From: Sphingorhabdus rigui
GTDB lineage: Bacteria; Pseudomonadota; Alphaproteobacteria; Sphingomonadales; Sphingomonadaceae
Direction: 5' to 3'
DNA length: 64,000 nt
NCBI RefSeq assembly: GCF_014196595.1
Contig: NZ_JACIEA010000002.1
Location: 384,291-448,290 of the forward strand
Shown in pieces: positions 18,403 through 27,923 of the stretch (position 1 is its first letter; each line of letters opens with the position of its first letter). The notes beneath the pieces are model-generated. The model searched no databases, was not told where the DNA came from, and saw only the letters and a program-made list of their open reading frames with translations. The position numbers were made by a program, and so were the translations under genes.

Positions 18403-18797
18403 TAGAATACCTCCGCCAGGATTTCGCCGCCGACATTCTGTGCGCGCGCTTCGGCGTCAGACAGAACGCCCTTTGGCGTCGAAACGATGGTGATGCCAAG
18501 GCCGTTACGGATAATCGGAAGCTCTTGGCTTCCTGAATATACGCGGCGACCAGGCTTCGAAACGCGGGCGACATGCTGGATAGCAGGAGCACCTTCGAAA
18601 TATTTCAGCTCGATGCGGATGCCCTTATGTGCACCCAAAGCTTCTTCGCTGTAACCGCGAATATAGCCTTCACGCTGCAGAACATCGAGAACGCGGGTAC
18701 GCAGGCCGGACGCTGGCGAGACTACAGAGTCTTTCTTCGCCCGCTGGCCGTTGCGGATACGGGTGAGCATATCACCCAAAGGATCGGTCATTGCCAT
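18402..18797 (-). CDS. rpsH: 30S ribosomal protein S8
   Basis: A 131-residue primary 16S rRNA-binding protein. The N-terminal [14 protein letters not shown] and C-terminal [13 protein letters not shown] identify S8. In E. coli S8 is the feedback regulator of the spc operon; whether that holds here cannot be read from this sequence. Confidence 0.98.
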   Translation of the reverse strand: MAMTDPLGDMLTRIRNGQRAKKDSVVSPASGLRTRVLDVLQREGYIRGYSEEALGAHKGIRIELKYFEGAPAIQHVARVSKPGRRVYSGSQELPIIRNGLGITIVSTPKGVLSDAEARAQNVGGEILAEVF

Positions 18798-18808
18798 CTA
18801 TCTTATCC

Positions 18809-19114
18809 TTACCAGCTCGACTTCGTAACGCCCGGGATCATGCCCTTATTGGCAAGATTACGCAGTTCGATACGGTTCAGCTTGAATTTACGGTACACGC
18901 CGCGAGGACGCCCGGTGGTTTCGCAACGGTTACGCACGCGGTGCGGGTTACCATTGCGGGGAATTTCAGCCATTTTCAGGCGTGCAATCAAACGCTCGCT
19001 GTCATCCAACGACTGGTCTTTCGCCATCGCCTTCAACTTCGCATAACGACCGGCGTATTTCTTCGCCAGCTTCTTGCGACGCTCGTTCTTGTTTATGGAG
19101 CTCAGTTTAGCCAT
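18809..19114 (-). CDS. rpsN: 30S ribosomal protein S14 (zinc-free long form)
   Basis: A 101-residue S14 of the long C-minus type: only one Cys remains near [12 protein letters not shown], so no zinc ribbon. The C-terminal [15 protein letters not shown] is diagnostic. The start abuts the rplE stop with a one-base overlap. Confidence 0.98.
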   Translation of the reverse strand: MAKLSSINKNERRKKLAKKYAGRYAKLKAMAKDQSLDDSERLIARLKMAEIPRNGNPHRVRNRCETTGRPRGVYRKFKLNRIELRNLANKGMIPGVTKSSW

Positions 19115-19698
19115 TATGCAGCCGCCTTTTCGTCAGCTTCTTCTACAGGGAACGGGAAGCCGAACAGCTTAAGCAGTTCGCGCGCCTCGTCGTCCGAGTT
19201 TGCCGAAGTCGTTACGATCACATCCATGCCGCGCACCGTATCGATGGCGTCATAGCTGATTTCTGGGAAAATGATCTGTTCCTTGAGACCCATCGCAAAG
19301 TTGCCACGGCCATCAAAGCTCTTTGGGTTCAGGCCACGGAAATCGCGAATGCGTGGCATTGCGATGGTGACGAGGCGATCCAAGAATTCATACATCTGGG
19401 CGCCACGCAGCGTTACTTTCACGCCGATTGGCATGCCTTCACGCAGCTTGAAGCCAGCGATGGATTTCTTCGCCTTGGTGATGACTGGCTTTTGACCAGC
19501 GATCAGTTCCATTTCAGCAAGAGCGGTCGTAACCTTCTTCTTGTCCTGCGAACCTTCACCAACACCCATGTTGAGTGTGATCTTTTCGATCTTCGGCACT
19601 GCGAAGCGGTTTGTGTAACCGAACTTTTCAGTCAAGCCTTTGACGACGGCGTCGTCGTACAACTTCTTCATACGTGGAGTATATTTGGTATCAGCCAC
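19114..19698 (-). CDS. rplE: 50S ribosomal protein L5
   Basis: A 194-residue 5S rRNA-binding protein of the central protuberance. [22 protein letters not shown] and [13 protein letters not shown] are diagnostic. It overlaps rplX by 8 bp. The C-terminus adds a short acidic-Ala tail (EEADEKAAA). Confidence 0.98.
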   Translation of the reverse strand: MADTKYTPRMKKLYDDAVVKGLTEKFGYTNRFAVPKIEKITLNMGVGEGSQDKKKVTTALAEMELIAGQKPVITKAKKSIAGFKLREGMPIGVKVTLRGAQMYEFLDRLVTIAMPRIRDFRGLNPKSFDGRGNFAMGLKEQIIFPEISYDAIDTVRGMDVIVTTSANSDDEARELLKLFGFPFPVEEADEKAAA

Positions 19699-20011
19699 TG
19701 ATCGTCTCCCCGGACTTCACGGCCACGCGGACCTTCTTGCCGTCCTTGGTTTCCACGCGAACGCGTGTTGCCTTGCCTGTTTTCGGATCCGCCAAAGCCA
19801 CATTCGAAATGTGCAGCGGTGCTTCAAAGCGATCGAGACCGCCCTGCGGGTTTGCCTGCGAAGCTTTCCGGTGACGCACAGCAATGTTGACGCCTGCGAC
19901 GACGACTTTGCTGTCCTTAGGCATTACGGCGGTTACTTCGCCGGACTTGCCCTTGTCTTTACCGGCGAGCACGACGACCGTGTCACCCTTTTTGATTTTT
20001 GCCAGAGCCAT
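19691..20011 (-). CDS. rplX: 50S ribosomal protein L24
   Basis: A 106-residue assembly-initiator protein of the large subunit. The KOW motif ([20 protein letters not shown]) is at the N-terminus, followed by [10 protein letters not shown]. It overlaps rplE by 8 bp. Confidence 0.98.
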   Translation of the reverse strand: MALAKIKKGDTVVVLAGKDKGKSGEVTAVMPKDSKVVVAGVNIAVRHRKASQANPQGGLDRFEAPLHISNVALADPKTGKATRVRVETKDGKKVRVAVKSGETISG

Positions 20012-20013
20012 TG

Positions 20014-20382
20014 TTATAGCACCTCCGGTGCCAAGCTGATGATTTTCATGTGGTTCTTGGCGCGCAGTTCACGAACCACTGGTCCGAAGATACGTGTGCC
20101 AATCGGCTCCTTGTTGTTACCGATAAGAACGGCAGCATTGGAGTCGAAGCGGATAACCGAACCGTCTGCACGGCGGATGTCTTTGCGGGTACGAACGATA
20201 ACGGCCTTGTGCACGTCACCCTTCTTTACCTTACCGCGCGGTGCAGCTTCTTTGATCGACACCACGATGATGTCGCCCACGCCAGCTACGCGACGCTTGG
20301 AACCGCCAAGCACCTTGATGCACTGAACGCGCTTTGCGCCGCTGTTGTCCGCAACATCGAGATTGGATTGCATCTGAATCAT
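20014..20382 (-). CDS. rplN: 50S ribosomal protein L14
   Basis: A 122-residue large-subunit protein at the subunit interface. [19 protein letters not shown] and [13 protein letters not shown] are diagnostic. It starts 4 bp after the rpsQ stop. Confidence 0.98.
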   Translation of the reverse strand: MIQMQSNLDVADNSGAKRVQCIKVLGGSKRRVAGVGDIIVVSIKEAAPRGKVKKGDVHKAVIVRTRKDIRRADGSVIRFDSNAAVLIGNNKEPIGTRIFGPVVRELRAKNHMKIISLAPEVL

Positions 20383-20386
20383 GGAA

Positions 20387-20650
20387 TCAATCCTCCTTCG
20401 TTGCGGCGACCGGGGCGGCAGCGTCAGCTACCAAGCGCCAGGTCTTGTTTTTGGAAATCGGCGCGCACTCTTCGATGCGGACGACTTGGCCTTCTTTCAC
20501 GACGTTGTTTTCGTCATGGGCGTGATACTTCTTCGTGCGACGAATGATCTTGCCGTAAAGCGGGTGCTTCACTTTGCGCTCGACGAGAACGACAATGGTC
20601 TTGTCATTCTTGTCGGAGACCACGGTCCCTGTGAGAATACGTTTTGGCAT
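20387..20650 (-). CDS. rpsQ: 30S ribosomal protein S17
   Basis: An 87-residue primary rRNA-binding protein. The ATG at 20650 gives the usual [14 protein letters not shown] start; the frame is open for 31 more codons upstream into rpmC but that sequence is not S17-like. [24 protein letters not shown] is the conserved body. The tail after residue 77 ([13 protein letters not shown]) is a short Ala-rich extension. Confidence 0.97.
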   Translation of the reverse strand: MPKRILTGTVVSDKNDKTIVVLVERKVKHPLYGKIIRRTKKYHAHDENNVVKEGQVVRIEECAPISKNKTWRLVADAAAPVAATKED

Positions 20651-20660
20651 GGGTAGCTCC

Positions 20661-20870
20661 TTATGCCGTCTTTGCGGCGGCGCGCTGGCGCTCACCCTGC
20701 AGGGTTTTGATGCGGGCGATGTCACGACGCACTTCACGCACACGTGCCGGCTTTTCCATCTGGCCAGTGGCCGATTGGAAACGCAGGTTAAACGCTTCGC
20801 GCTTCAATTCGCCGAGCTGAACAGCAAGCTGATCGTCGCTCTTGACGCGGAGATCTTCGGTTTTGCTCAT
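20661..20870 (-). CDS. rpmC: 50S ribosomal protein L29
   Basis: A 69-residue protein at the polypeptide exit tunnel. [16 protein letters not shown] and [10 protein letters not shown] are the L29 signatures. It lies between rplP (1 bp gap) and rpsQ (10 bp gap). Confidence 0.98.
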   Translation of the reverse strand: MSKTEDLRVKSDDQLAVQLGELKREAFNLRFQSATGQMEKPARVREVRRDIARIKTLQGERQRAAAKTA

Positions 20871-20871
20871 C

Positions 20872-21306
20872 TTATGATGCTCCCAGATGCGAGGTGTCGC
20901 CGAGACGCGCCACGACCTTGGTCTTGATTGGCAGTTTCATGGCTGCACGCTGGAATGCGACAGCTGCGAGTGGACCAGGAACACCGTCGAGTTCAAACAT
21001 GATGCGGCCAGGCTTAACCTTGGCTGCCCAATATTCGACCGAACCCTTGCCCTTACCCTGACGAACTTCGGCAGGCTTTTTCGTGACCGGCACGTCCGGG
21101 AAGATACGGATCCACAAACGTCCCTGACGCTTGATGTGACGCGTAATCGCGCGGCGAGCCGCTTCGATCTGACGTGCGGTAATCCGCTCTGGCTCAAGCG
21201 CCTTCAGGCCGTAGGAACCGAAGTTCAGGTCAGACCCGCCCTTGGCTTCGCCCTTAATGCGTCCCTTGAACTGCTTACGGAACTTTGTTTTCTTTGGTTG
21301 CAACAT
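20872..21306 (-). CDS. rplP: 50S ribosomal protein L16
   Basis: A 144-residue protein near the A site. [16 protein letters not shown] at the N-terminus and [20 protein letters not shown] in the centre are diagnostic. Its order between rpsC and rpmC is standard. Confidence 0.98.
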   Translation of the reverse strand: MLQPKKTKFRKQFKGRIKGEAKGGSDLNFGSYGLKALEPERITARQIEAARRAITRHIKRQGRLWIRIFPDVPVTKKPAEVRQGKGKGSVEYWAAKVKPGRIMFELDGVPGPLAAVAFQRAAMKLPIKTKVVARLGDTSHLGAS

Positions 21307-21322
21307 GTCTAGTTCCTAACCT

Positions 21323-22027
21323 TTAGCGGCGGTCAGACTGCGGACGGACGCCAGAAGTCTGTGCTTCCATCATCAGTCGGTCAGTTGCCATTGGGTCATG
21401 ACCCAAGATTTCGCCTTTGAAGATCCAGCATTTAATGCCGATGATGCCATAAGCAGTCAGTGCTTCAGCTTCAGCATAGTCAATGTTGGCACGAAGCGTA
21501 TGCGCAGGCACGCGGCCTTCACGGTACGATTCAACGCGTGCAATTTCTGCGCCGCCCAAACGACCACCGCAGGTAATCTTGATACCTTCTGCACCCAGAC
21601 GCATCGCCGACTGCATCGCGCGCTTCATGGCACGACGGAATGCGATACGACGGATAAGCTGGTCAGCAATACCCTGCGCTACGAGCTTCGCGTCGACTTC
21701 CGGCTTGCGGATTTCAACGATGTTCAACGACACTTCAGCGGTGGTGAACTTGTTGATCTGCTTTTTCAGCTTCTCAATGTCCGCACCCTTCTTGCCGATG
21801 ATCACGCCAGGACGTGCTGCGTAGATTGAAACGCGGCAATTCTTGGCAGGACGCTCGATTACGACCTTTGAAATCGCTGCTTGTGGCAGTGTTTCAAAGA
21901 TGAACTTGCGGATCTTGATATCTTCCAGAAGCATGCGGCCATATTCCGCACCTTCGGCGTACCAACGGCTATCCCAAGTCCGGTTGATCTGCAGGCGAAG
22001 CCCGATTGGATTTGATTTCTGACCCAT
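21323..22027 (-). CDS. rpsC: 30S ribosomal protein S3
   Basis: A 234-residue small-subunit protein lining the mRNA entry channel. [22 protein letters not shown] begins the chain in the usual way (22 residues, the S3 N-terminal signature in short form [11 protein letters not shown]). A type II KH domain has the GxxG loop in VIIGKKGAD. It starts 3 bp after the rplV stop. Confidence 0.98.
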   Translation of the reverse strand: MGQKSNPIGLRLQINRTWDSRWYAEGAEYGRMLLEDIKIRKFIFETLPQAAISKVVIERPAKNCRVSIYAARPGVIIGKKGADIEKLKKQINKFTTAEVSLNIVEIRKPEVDAKLVAQGIADQLIRRIAFRRAMKRAMQSAMRLGAEGIKITCGGRLGGAEIARVESYREGRVPAHTLRANIDYAEAEALTAYGIIGIKCWIFKGEILGHDPMATDRLMMEAQTSGVRPQSDRR

Positions 22028-22030
22028 GAC

Positions 22031-22411
22031 TTATGCCTCTTCTTGCTGTTCACGCACAACGATGCGCAGACGGCTGAATGGTTTGATGATCCGGCTCGAC
22101 TTGCCGCGGCCGCGTGCCATGAAACGCTTCATGGTCAGTGCCTTGCCAACGCTTGCCTCGGCAACGACAAGGCTGTCGACGTCAAGGTTGTGGTTGTTTT
22201 CGGCGTTGGCGATGGCGGATGCCAGAACCTTGCGCACGTCTTCTGCCATTCCCTTTGTGGAGAATTTCAGAATGTTGAGCGCGTCTTCGGCTTTCTTGCC
22301 ACGGATCAGCGCGGCAACGAGGCCAAGCTTCTGAGCCGAACCACGAATGGTTGTGCCCACTGCCAGAGCTTCATTGTCGGCGACGCGACGGGGTGCGGAT
22401 GCCTTACCCAT
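22031..22411 (-). CDS. rplV: 50S ribosomal protein L22
   Basis: A 126-residue exit-tunnel protein. [30 protein letters not shown] and the C-terminal [12 protein letters not shown] are diagnostic. The start overlaps the rpsS stop by one base. Confidence 0.98.
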   Translation of the reverse strand: MGKASAPRRVADNEALAVGTTIRGSAQKLGLVAALIRGKKAEDALNILKFSTKGMAEDVRKVLASAIANAENNHNLDVDSLVVAEASVGKALTMKRFMARGRGKSSRIIKPFSRLRIVVREQQEEA

Positions 22412-22686
22412 TAGCGTTTGCCCTTCTTATCTGCGCCATGGCCATGATACGTACGCGTTGGAGCGAACTCACCAAGCTTATGGCCGACCATGTCCTCATT
22501 CACCGAAACGGGAATGAACTTGTGGCCATTATAGACGCTGAACGTCAGGCCAACGAACTGAGGCAGGATTGTCGAGCGACGCGACCAAGTCTTGATCGGC
22601 GCAGCCTTCGATGTTTCCTGAGCGGTTTCTGCTTTTTTCAGCAGATAGAGGTCAACAAACGGACCTTTCCAGACGGAACGAGACAT
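22411..22686 (-). CDS. rpsS: 30S ribosomal protein S19
   Basis: A 91-residue small-subunit head protein. [26 protein letters not shown] and [15 protein letters not shown] are unmistakable. It is located between rplB and rplV as usual. Confidence 0.99.
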   Translation of the reverse strand: MSRSVWKGPFVDLYLLKKAETAQETSKAAPIKTWSRRSTILPQFVGLTFSVYNGHKFIPVSVNEDMVGHKLGEFAPTRTYHGHGADKKGKR

Positions 22687-22689
22687 GAG

Positions 22690-23526
22690 TTACCTCTTCT
22701 TCTTAGCATGCCGCGAACGGATGATCATCCGGTCGGTCGACTTGTTGCTGCGGGTACGAGCACCCTTTGTTGGCTTACCCCAAGGTGTAACCGGATGACG
22801 GCCACCTGATGTACGACCTTCACCACCACCATGCGGGTGATCGACAGGGTTCTTAGCAACACCACGCGTCAGCGGGCGAATGCCGCGCCAGCGATTGCGG
22901 CCTGCCTTGGCAAGGGTCGTGTTCGAGTTGTCAGGGTTCGAAACCGCGCCAACTGTACCCATGCACGTGCCGAGAATGTAGCGCTGCTCACCCGAGTTCA
23001 GGCGAACAATAACGCGGCCACCGTCGCGACCGACCAGCTGCACATATGTGCCTGCCGAACGTGCGATCTGGCCACCCTTACCGGGCTTCATTTCGATGTT
23101 GTGGCAAATCGTACCAACCGGCATCTGGCTCAGCAACATGGCGTTGCCTGGCTTAACGTCGGTCTTTTCGCCGGCAACAACAACGTCGCCTACGGCAAGA
23201 CGCTGTGGTGCAAGGATGTAGGCCAGTTCACCATCTTCGTACTTTACAAGTGCGATGAAGGCCGAACGGTTGGGGTCATATTCCAGACGCTCAACAGTTG
23301 CAGGCATATCCCATTTACGACGCTTAAAGTCGATCAGACGATATTTTTGCTTGTGACCGCCGCCGATACCGCGCGAAGTCACGTGACCCTTGTTGTTACG
23401 GCCGCCGGTCTTGCTCTTACCTTCGGTCAGTCCCTTAACAGGACCGCCTTTGTAGAGGCTCGACCGGTCAACCAGCACAAGGCCGCGACGGGCGGGGCTA
23501 GTTGGTTTGTAGCTTTTGAGTGCCAT
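22690..23526 (-). CDS. rplB: 50S ribosomal protein L2
   Basis: A 278-residue protein essential for subunit joining and peptidyl-transferase structure. [29 protein letters not shown] and the C-terminal [15 protein letters not shown] loop, with the histidine long linked to the peptidyl-transferase region, are all intact. It starts 10 bp after the rplW stop. Confidence 0.99.
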   Translation of the reverse strand: MALKSYKPTSPARRGLVLVDRSSLYKGGPVKGLTEGKSKTGGRNNKGHVTSRGIGGGHKQKYRLIDFKRRKWDMPATVERLEYDPNRSAFIALVKYEDGELAYILAPQRLAVGDVVVAGEKTDVKPGNAMLLSQMPVGTICHNIEMKPGKGGQIARSAGTYVQLVGRDGGRVIVRLNSGEQRYILGTCMGTVGAVSNPDNSNTTLAKAGRNRWRGIRPLTRGVAKNPVDHPHGGGEGRTSGGRHPVTPWGKPTKGARTRSNKSTDRMIIRSRHAKKKR

Positions 23527-23536
23527 TATCCTGCCC

Positions 23537-23845
23537 TTAAATACCGGTGGTCACGTCAATGCTCTGGCCTTCGGCCAAAGTGACGATTGCTTTTTTGACA
23601 TCCGAACGCGTGTAAGGCTTGCCCTTCCAGCGCTTGGTTTTGCCCTTTTGCACGAGCGTATTCACGTTCAGGACCTTGACGTCGAACAAGGCTTCAACAG
23701 CTGCCTTGATCTGTGGCTTGGTCGAGCTACCCGTGACTTTGAACACAACAGCGTTGTGCTCCGACAGCAGGGTCGCCTTTTCGGTGATGTGCGGTGCAAC
23801 GATCACGTCATAATGACGCACGTCGATTGCTTTATCCTTAGCCAT
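23537..23845 (-). CDS. rplW: 50S ribosomal protein L23
   Basis: A 102-residue exit-site protein that docks trigger factor and [16 protein letters not shown] and [19 protein letters not shown] are diagnostic. It overlaps rplD by 8 bp. Confidence 0.98.
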   Translation of the reverse strand: MAKDKAIDVRHYDVIVAPHITEKATLLSEHNAVVFKVTGSSTKPQIKAAVEALFDVKVLNVNTLVQKGKTKRWKGKPYTRSDVKKAIVTLAEGQSIDVTTGI

Positions 23846-24464
23846 TGAAACGGGCCTCCAGTTTCTCGACCGCAGCGCGGGTCAAGACCAGCGTGTCATG
23901 CTTCAGAATGTCATAAACATTGGCACCAACAGCAGGCATCACGTTGATGCCGACCAGGTTAGCCGAAGCCATACGGAAATTGTCGTTTACGGTGTCGCCG
24001 TCGATAACCAGCGTCGTCTTGCCGAAACCGAGCTTGCCAACCTGACCCTTAAGCGCCGCAGTCTTTGCAGCAGCCAGATCAAGATCTTCAAGAACGATAA
24101 GCGAACCAGCCTTAGCTTTGCTCGAAAGCGCCATCTTCAGACCCAATGAGCGGATCTTCTTGTTCAACGATGGGTTAAAGTCACGCAGACGGGCACCATG
24201 GGCCTTACCACCACCGATGAAGATCGGAGCAGCGCGGTCACCGTGACGGGCAGTACCGCCACCCTTTTGGTTGCCGAATTTCTTGCCGGTGCGTGCAACG
24301 TCTGAACGCTCACGGGTAGGACGAGCCGTAACGCGGGCCTTTTCACGCTGCCAGGTAACAACACGGTGCAGAATGTCGGCGCGCGGCTCAATGCCAAATA
24401 CGTCGTCATTCAGATCGATGTCGCCCTTTGCCTTGGCGTCGAGGGTTTGAACCTTGAGCTTCAT
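23838..24464 (-). CDS. rplD: 50S ribosomal protein L4
   Basis: A 208-residue exit-tunnel protein. [25 protein letters not shown] is the extended-loop region (the RHGDR core is seen clearly), and [15 protein letters not shown] lies in the globular part. In E. coli L4 represses the S10 operon through its leader RNA; here the structured RNA lies downstream of rpsJ rather than upstream of it. Confidence 0.98.
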   Translation of the reverse strand: MKLKVQTLDAKAKGDIDLNDDVFGIEPRADILHRVVTWQREKARVTARPTRERSDVARTGKKFGNQKGGGTARHGDRAAPIFIGGGKAHGARLRDFNPSLNKKIRSLGLKMALSSKAKAGSLIVLEDLDLAAAKTAALKGQVGKLGFGKTTLVIDGDTVNDNFRMASANLVGINVMPAVGANVYDILKHDTLVLTRAAVEKLEARFNG

Positions 24465-24467
24465 GGC

Positions 24468-25298
24468 TTAGCCCTCCTTCTTTTCTTCGCCGGCGTCAGC
24501 AGCAGGTGCTTCGGCAACGGGCGCAGCTTCAGCGGCAGGCGCTTCAGCTTCGACAGCGGGGGTGTCTGCAACTTCAACTTCGGTGTTGATGATGACATCT
24601 TCGACCACTGGGGCTTCATTGTCATTCTTCAACGCGCCGGGGAACGGAGCAGCTTCAGGTGTAGGAACCTTAACGGCATCGCGAACAAGCAACCAACCGT
24701 TCTTCGCGCCAGGTACTGAACCCTTTACGAAGATGAGACCGCGCGCAACATCAGTGCGGACGATTTCAAGATTTTGTTGTGTGCGCTGACGGTCGCCCAT
24801 GTGGCCGGCCATCTTCTTGTTCTTGAACACCTTGCCTGGATCCTGGCGTTGGCCAGTCGAACCATGGGCACGGTGGGTGATGGACACACCGTGCGATGCG
24901 CGCATACCACCGAAGCCCCAACGCTTCATGGCGCCGGCAAAGCCTTTACCCTGCGTGTGGCCAGTGATGTCGACGAGCTGGCCGTCAACAAAATGGTCTG
25001 CGGAAAGAGAAGCGCCGACGGGCAGCAAGCCGTCGGCATTATCAACGCGGAATTCAGCAACGCGAGCTTTTGGCTCGACCTGTGCTTTAGCGAACTCGCC
25101 GCGCTGTGGTTTGTTTACATTTTTCGCTTTACGGGCGCCGGCACCGAGACGAACAGCAAAATAGCCATCCTTCTCTGCATTGCGGGCTCCGACCACTTGG
25201 CAGCCTTCCAGCGCCAAAACGGTCACAGGTACGTGACGGCCATCTTCATTGAAGAGGCGCATCATACCCATCTTTTTCGCGATCACGCCAGTGCGCAT
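24468..25298 (-). CDS. rplC: 50S ribosomal protein L3 with long acidic C-terminal tail
   Basis: A 276-residue L3, an early-assembly protein with a loop reaching the peptidyl-transferase centre. The core (~1-205) begins [16 protein letters not shown] and includes [22 protein letters not shown] and the Q-containing [14 protein letters not shown] loop. Residues ~206-276 form an Ala/Glu/Pro/Val-rich, strongly acidic low-complexity tail ending EEKKEG; E. coli L3 has about 209 residues and no such tail. A 213-nt structured gap separates it from rpsJ. Confidence 0.97.
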   Translation of the reverse strand: MRTGVIAKKMGMMRLFNEDGRHVPVTVLALEGCQVVGARNAEKDGYFAVRLGAGARKAKNVNKPQRGEFAKAQVEPKARVAEFRVDNADGLLPVGASLSADHFVDGQLVDITGHTQGKGFAGAMKRWGFGGMRASHGVSITHRAHGSTGQRQDPGKVFKNKKMAGHMGDRQRTQQNLEIVRTDVARGLIFVKGSVPGAKNGWLLVRDAVKVPTPEAAPFPGALKNDNEAPVVEDVIINTEVEVADTPAVEAEAPAAEAAPVAEAPAADAGEEKKEG

Positions 25299-25511
25299 GA
25301 TCCATACTCCAACTTATGTCAGAGGCCCGGCTGGCAGGATTGCCAGGAGGGCGTGACGCCTAAATCCAGCCCTGAATTTTCAAGCATTGCCCCGTCCGGG
25401 CTAGGCACCAGTGGCTCACCTTAATGAGCAATCTGGTAAGACGGGGAACGCAGCCCGAGTAAACTCGGCGGTATTCCTATTGTCTCACTCTACTTGGGTA
25501 GAGATATCGGC
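25299..25511 (-). ncRNA. Structured intergenic RNA between rpsJ and rplC (candidate cis-regulator)
   Basis: Read on the minus strand, this 213-nt gap contains four local perfect hairpins: CTCTAC-CCAA-GTAGAG (25488-25503), CCGAGT-TT-ACTCGG (25455-25468), GCTCA-TTAAGG-TGAGC (25414-25429) and CTGGCA-ATCC-TGCCAG (25331-25346). A 7-bp long-range helix also forms between GACGGGG (25440-25446) and CCCCGTC (25390-25396), enclosing the third hairpin. A competing pairing, GGCTGG with CCAGCC, could open the last hairpin. Rpsj-rplC gaps are normally short, so a leader-like regulator or an RNA processing site is inferred. No reading frame of note is present. Confidence 0.55.
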
Positions 25512-25823
25512 TTACGCCAATTTGATTTCGACATTCACACCGGCAGCAAGATCGAGCTTCATGAGCGCGTCTACGGTCTGTGGCGTGGGCTGCACAATGT
25601 CGAGCAACCTTTTATAGGTACGAACTTCGAACTGCTCGCGTGACTTTTTGTCAACGTGCGGTCCGCGGTTCACTGTGAACTTTTCGATACGGGTAGGAAG
25701 TGGAATTGGACCACGGATAAGCGCACCAGTGCGGCGTGCGGTGTCTGCGATATCGCCAGTCGCCTGATCGAGGACGCGATGGTCAAATGCTTTCAGACGG
25801 ATGCGAATATTCTGCGTTTCCAT
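25512..25823 (-). CDS. rpsJ: 30S ribosomal protein S10
   Basis: A 103-residue small-subunit protein, also known as the antitermination factor NusE. ATG 25823 gives [19 protein letters not shown], the usual start. [16 protein letters not shown] and [15 protein letters not shown] are diagnostic. It heads the S10 block, about 100 bp after the tuf terminator, so its promoter should lie in that gap; I see no strong consensus there. Confidence 0.98.
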   Translation of the reverse strand: METQNIRIRLKAFDHRVLDQATGDIADTARRTGALIRGPIPLPTRIEKFTVNRGPHVDKKSREQFEVRTYKRLLDIVQPTPQTVDALMKLDLAAGVNVEIKLA

Positions 25824-25920
25824 GGGTTCACCAATTTCCAAATTCTATCAATATCAAAGAGCCGAAAAACAGCCATTCCGACTTGCGCTTTCGAAGCCGG
25901 AACAACTGTTTTGAAATTCT

Positions 25921-25956
25921 AAAAACCGCCCCGCCCGAATCAAAGAGTCGGGCGGG
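25921..25956 (-). terminator. Rho-independent terminator of tuf
   Basis: On the minus strand CCCGCCCGA pairs with TCGGGCGGG (9 bp, 9-nt loop) and is followed by GCGGTTTTTAG. It lies 15 nt after the tuf stop and separates tuf from the S10 block. Confidence 0.85.
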
Positions 25957-25970
25957 ATGCGCGGCCTATA

Positions 25971-27161
25971 TTACTTCGTGATGGTGCTGACAACCCCAGA
26001 ACCGACGGTGCGTCCGCCTTCGCGAATTGCGAAGCGAAGACCTGGGTCCATAGCGATTGGAGCAATCAACTTAACCGCGATGGTTACGTTGTCGCCTGGC
26101 ATAACCATTTCAGTGCCTTCTGGAAGGATCACTTCGCCGGTCACGTCAGTTGTACGGAAGTAGAACTGTGGACGGTAGTTTGCGAAGAATGGCGTGTGAC
26201 GGCCGCCTTCGTCCTTCGAAAGAACGTAGATTTCTGCCGAGAACTCAGTGTGCGGCGTAACCGAACCTGGCTTGCAGAGAACCTGACCACGCTCAACTTC
26301 TTCACGGCCTACGCCACGAACAAGCGCACCGATGTTGTCGCCTGCACGACCTTCGTCGAGCAGCTTGCGGAACATTTCAACGCCGGTAACGGTCGTCTTC
26401 TTGGTGTCCTTGATACCAACGATTTCAACTTCTTCGCCAACCTTGACGATTCCGGTTTCAACGCGGCCGGTAACAACCGTACCACGACCCGAGATCGAGA
26501 ACACGTCTTCAACTGGCATCAGGAATGGCTTGTCGATTGGACGCTCTGGCTGAGGAATAGCTTCGTCAACAGCAGCCATCAGTGCAAGGACAGATTCCTT
26601 ACCGATGTTGTCGTCACGGCCTTCGAGTGCAGCAAGTGCCGAACCACGAACGATTGGAATATCGTCGCCTGGGAAATCATACTTCGAAAGAAGCTCACGG
26701 ATTTCCATTTCAACCAGTTCGAGAATTTCTTCATCGTCAACCTGGTCAACCTTGTTCATGTAAACAACAAGTGCAGGAACGCCAACCTGACGTGCAAGCA
26801 GGATGTGCTCGCGAGTCTGTGGCATCGGGCCGTCAGCTGCGTTCACAACGAGGATAGCGCCGTCCATCTGAGCAGCACCGGTGATCATGTTCTTAACATA
26901 GTCAGCGTGACCTGGGCAGTCGACGTGTGCGTAGTGACGACCAGCAGTTTCATATTCAACGTGTGCCGTCGAAATGGTGATGCCGCGCTCGCGCTCTTCT
27001 GGAGCCTTATCGATGTTGGCGAAATCAACAGCGGTACCGCCGTAAGTTTCAGCCATGATCTTCGTGATTGCTGCAGTCAGCGTGGTCTTGCCGTGGTCAA
27101 CGTGACCGATGGTGCCGATATTGCAGTGCGGCTTCGTCCGCTCAAATTTAGCCTTTGCCAT
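25971..27161 (-). CDS. tuf: Elongation factor Tu
   Basis: A 396-residue translational GTPase that delivers aminoacyl-tRNA to the ribosome. G1 [10 protein letters not shown]3 DCPGHADYV and G4 NKVD are intact; domains 2 and 3 follow from ~residue 205, ending [16 protein letters not shown]. It is not adjacent to fusA: about 4 kb with a TonB receptor, a GNAT gene and a CsaA-like gene lie between. It has its own terminator. Confidence 0.99.
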   Translation of the reverse strand: MAKAKFERTKPHCNIGTIGHVDHGKTTLTAAITKIMAETYGGTAVDFANIDKAPEERERGITISTAHVEYETAGRHYAHVDCPGHADYVKNMITGAAQMDGAILVVNAADGPMPQTREHILLARQVGVPALVVYMNKVDQVDDEEILELVEMEIRELLSKYDFPGDDIPIVRGSALAALEGRDDNIGKESVLALMAAVDEAIPQPERPIDKPFLMPVEDVFSISGRGTVVTGRVETGIVKVGEEVEIVGIKDTKKTTVTGVEMFRKLLDEGRAGDNIGALVRGVGREEVERGQVLCKPGSVTPHTEFSAEIYVLSKDEGGRHTPFFANYRPQFYFRTTDVTGEVILPEGTEMVMPGDNVTIAVKLIAPIAMDPGLRFAIREGGRTVGSGVVSTITK

Positions 27162-27211
27162 TTTTCAAACCTTCTTACTTTAGAAATGTCGGATTACGTT
27201 CAGATGGGACG

Positions 27212-27229
27212 CGCCTGCTGAATCAGGCG
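27212..27229 (-). other. Stem-loop in the tuf upstream region
   Basis: A perfect 6-bp stem CGCCTG/CAGGCG with a 6-nt loop, about 50 nt before the tuf start. It probably lies within the 5' UTR. It could stabilise the messenger or take part in regulation; nothing more can be said. Confidence 0.35.
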
Positions 27230-27302
27230 TGGCCTTTAGTAGGTCTTTTCCGGTTCTGCAAGCTTTGCCTGCATATCCTTGCCGAACCGATGATTTATCG
27301 TA

Positions 27303-27845
27303 TCAGTCGAAATGCTTCTCCATACGGAGCAAGGGTATTTTGACATCGCCCACGCTAGCATATTCCTGCTCTGCTGCGGGCGTATATCCCTGCGCACGAT
27401 AGAGCGGAACCCCAGCCGCCGTTCCCATCAATTCAACGCGCTGAAAGCCCGCCTGTCGTGCTGCATCTTCGCAAAGCGCCAGGATGCGCGCGCCGATTCC
27501 ACGCCGCGTAAAGTCCGGGTCGGTATACATGGCCCGTATCTTTGCCGCGTCGGTGGCGGGGTCGAGTGTGGCAGGTTCACGCGCCACGACACTGTCATCG
27601 CCGCCATAAAGCGTCGCGCGAAAGCTCCACCCGCCACATCCGGCGATTCGGCCGTCGCATTCAATCAGGAAATAGGTGCCGTCGCGCACCAACTGCGTAT
27701 CAAGCCCCATGACCTTGTCGCTGGCTGCGACCTGTTGAGGTGTCAGGAAATCCGACTGGTTCTGCGCAATTGACCGGACCATGAGCGCGTGCAACGCTTC
27801 CAGGTCATCGGGCGTGGCAATGCGATGTTTGAATTCGTCCGTCAT
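27303..27845 (-). CDS. GNAT-family N-acetyltransferase
   Basis: A 180-residue acetyl-CoA-dependent acetyltransferase. The acetyl-CoA-binding motif A is seen as TRRGIGARILALCEDAARQAG-type sequence around residue 120 (core RRGIGARI), preceded by IRAMYTDPDF. ATG 27845 is used; an upstream in-frame TTG would add six residues. The substrate is unknown. It lies downstream of a TonB receptor in the same direction, separated by a terminator, and upstream of tuf. Confidence 0.85.
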   Translation of the reverse strand: MTDEFKHRIATPDDLEALHALMVRSIAQNQSDFLTPQQVAASDKVMGLDTQLVRDGTYFLIECDGRIAGCGGWSFRATLYGGDDSVVAREPATLDPATDAAKIRAMYTDPDFTRRGIGARILALCEDAARQAGFQRVELMGTAAGVPLYRAQGYTPAAEQEYASVGDVKIPLLRMEKHFD

Positions 27846-27867
27846 CCTAAACCCTAAATACAAACGG

Positions 27868-27902
27868 CGAAAAAAGAAGGGCGAGGGCCACCGCCCCCGC
27901 CC
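27868..27902 (-). terminator. Rho-independent terminator of the TonB-receptor gene
   Basis: On the minus strand a 10-bp GC-rich stem (GGGCG-G-GGGC / GCCC-T-CGCCC, one G-U pair) with a GGTG loop is followed by TTCTTTTTT, 22 nt after the receptor stop. Confidence 0.88.
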
Positions 27903-27923
27903 ATTCCTTAATATGCATGCGAA

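Noticed and set aside
26196-27221. A 341-codon plus-strand frame opposite tuf, and a 311-codon one opposite rpoA (9506-10441)
   Set aside because: Both are antisense shadows of certain genes with no family features.
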